Part shown: piece after piece, positions 63,117-64,000 of the stretch | Layout: every line of letters begins with the position of its first letter | Position numbering within the stretch: the stretch's first letter is position 1 | DNA from: DATGPD01 sp041398565 | GTDB taxonomy: Bacteria; Planctomycetota; UBA1135; UBA2386 | Assembly: GCA_041398565.1 (NCBI GenBank) | Contig: JAWKUN010000002.1 | Location: 1,612,001-1,676,000, forward strand | Reading direction: 5' to 3' | Length of the DNA stretch: 64,000 nucleotides | Made by a program: the position numbers and the translations under genes | Notes under the pieces: generated by a model | Database searches by the model: none | Seen by the model: the letters and a program-made list of their open reading frames with translations, nothing else | What the model was told of the DNA's origin: nothing

Positions 63117-64000
63117 ATGCAGGCCCGTACCTTTGCCCTCCCCGCCCTCGCGACCGCGCTCCTCGCCCTGGCGAGCTGCTCGAGCGGGGGTGGCGCCGCT
63201 TCGGCGACCGCTCCGTCGTGCGACGACGGCTCCGGCACCAACGCCGGGTCCCAAGCGTTCTGCGTCGTCGCCTGCAACCTGGGATGTGGGGCCGTGGGTT
63301 GCTCGATCACGGAGATCGCCCAGAACCAGCCGATCACCTTCGTGTTCAACCGCCCGGTCGATCCGAGCTCGGTCAGCTTCGCGAGCATCCAGATCAAGAC
63401 CGAGACCGGCGAGGAGCCGGTCGGGTCCTTCCTGGTGAACGGCGACAAGGTGACCTTCGCGCCCGAAGTGCAGGTCGTCGGCAACAGCAGCTTCTTCGGC
63501 TTCAAGAACGGCGCGACCTACTCGCTGCTCATCCGTAAGGGCGGGGCCGGCGTGCCCACCGTGCGCTCGGACTCGGGGCAGCCGCCGAGCCGCGACGTGC
63601 TGTGCAACCTGCGCGTGTCGCGCGGCATCGTCGACCTCGACGGTGCGCCGCCGCGCGCGACGCTCGTCACGCCGACGCAGGCTTCGGACGTTTCGCGCGA
63701 CACGCGCATCGTGCTCGAGTTCAGCGAGATCCTCGACCGGGCGCCGTTCCGCGGCAGCCTCGCCGATCTGCCGGTCAAGTTCGACGTGCGCCGCACGGTG
63801 CTCAACGGCTCCACGCGCGAGTGCGATCTCAGCGACAAGGTGGCGTTGCGCGGCTCGGTGCGCCTCGACCAGGACACCGCTCGGCAGATCTCGATCCTGA
63901 CCCTGGTGCCTGGCGACCGTCTGCCGTCCGACGCGTGCATCGAGATCCAGGTGACCACCGCCGTGCGCGACGTCGCCGGCACCTCGGCGCGCCCGCAGGT
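63117..64000 (+). CDS. Ig-like surface lipoprotein, N-terminal part (runs off the window)
   Basis: 294 residues visible, open at the 3' end. The signal peptide ends with the lipobox LASC, followed by SSGGGAAS. A short Cys-rich stretch comes next (Cys at about 36, 48, 52, 56 and 61; FCVVACNLGCGAVGC), then SbsA/Ig-like units (ITFVFNRPVDPSSVSFASIQ, TRIVLEFSEILDRAPFRGSL). The architecture resembles the three lipoproteins between 37.6 and 47.2 kb. The ATG at 63117 is chosen as the start of the signal peptide. No function can be assigned beyond a surface role. Confidence 0.75.
   Translation, partial: MQARTFALPALATALLALASCSSGGGAASATAPSCDDGSGTNAGSQAFCVVACNLGCGAVGCSITEIAQNQPITFVFNRPVDPSSVSFASIQIKTETGEEPVGSFLVNGDKVTFAPEVQVVGNSSFFGFKNGATYSLLIRKGGAGVPTVRSDSGQPPSRDVLCNLRVSRGIVDLDGAPPRATLVTPTQASDVSRDTRIVLEFSEILDRAPFRGSLADLPVKFDVRRTVLNGSTRECDLSDKVALRGSVRLDQDTARQISILTLVPGDRLPSDACIEIQVTTAVRDVAGTSARPQ

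Overview
The window is about 64 kb of very GC-rich (visibly around two thirds G+C) bacterial chromosome, densely packed and mostly on the + strand. Gene content points to a Gram-negative-type bacterium with an outer membrane. It has a type IV pilus secretin, many predicted lipoproteins with SbsA/Ig-like regions, a large RNase E/G with an acidic insertion, and exported proteins of the kind common in Planctomycetota. I favour a planctomycete or relative, but no 16S rRNA is present and this remains an inference. No mobile element, CRISPR array, phage or rRNA operon was recognised; this looks like core chromosome with taxon-specific surface genes inserted.

Layout. 1-8.4 kb: 5' part of dnaE (minus), an exported FAD oxidoreductase, a serine palmitoyltransferase-like enzyme divergent from an NAD-dependent epimerase/reductase (possible sphingolipid pair), an N-acetylornithine-type carbamoyltransferase and tadA. 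8.6-16.9 kb: two tRNA-Ser genes and the SRP RNA, two taxon-specific genes, then dnaX-ybaB-recR and the helicase hrpB. This keeps the old tadA/tRNA-Ser/SRP RNA/dnaX/ybaB/recR neighbourhood. 17-20.9 kb: rpoN, a small membrane protein, truA, hpf, ptsN and ptsH (a PTS-Ntr-like cluster). 21-26.5 kb: pilM, pilN, a pilO-pilP-like fusion and the secretin. 27-31 kb: RNase E/G, rplU, rpmA, obgE. 31-37.2 kb: a PilU-like ATPase, a GspC-like PDZ protein, coaX, a shortened MnmE-like GTPase, and pyrB fused to a PyrI-type zinc domain. 37.6-47.2 kb: three large lipoproteins. 47.4-57.6 kb: prepilin peptidase, OmpA-like lipoprotein, a divergent EF-G, then pilT-pilB-pilC-TPR-pilA, closed by a clear intrinsic terminator. 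57.6-61.7 kb: two glycosyltransferases and a TMTC-like membrane/TPR protein. 61.7-64 kb: a HEAT-like membrane protein (minus) and the start of a fourth Ig-like lipoprotein.

How it fits together. Almost a full type IV pilus machine is spread over three blocks (pilMNO(P)Q; PilU-like plus GspC-like; pilD and pilT-B-C-A). These alternate with housekeeping translation genes and with blocks of surface lipoproteins. The GspC-like PDZ protein suggests that part of the machine may also act as a type II secretion system. The sugar-transfer genes next to pilA could glycosylate the pilin. Several long leaders (before pilM, RNase E/G and the PilU-like gene) contain strong predicted RNA structure.

The long antisense and frame-shadow ORFs expected in GC-rich DNA were left out. 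All start codons were chosen by eye from family length, ribosome-binding sites and signal peptides.
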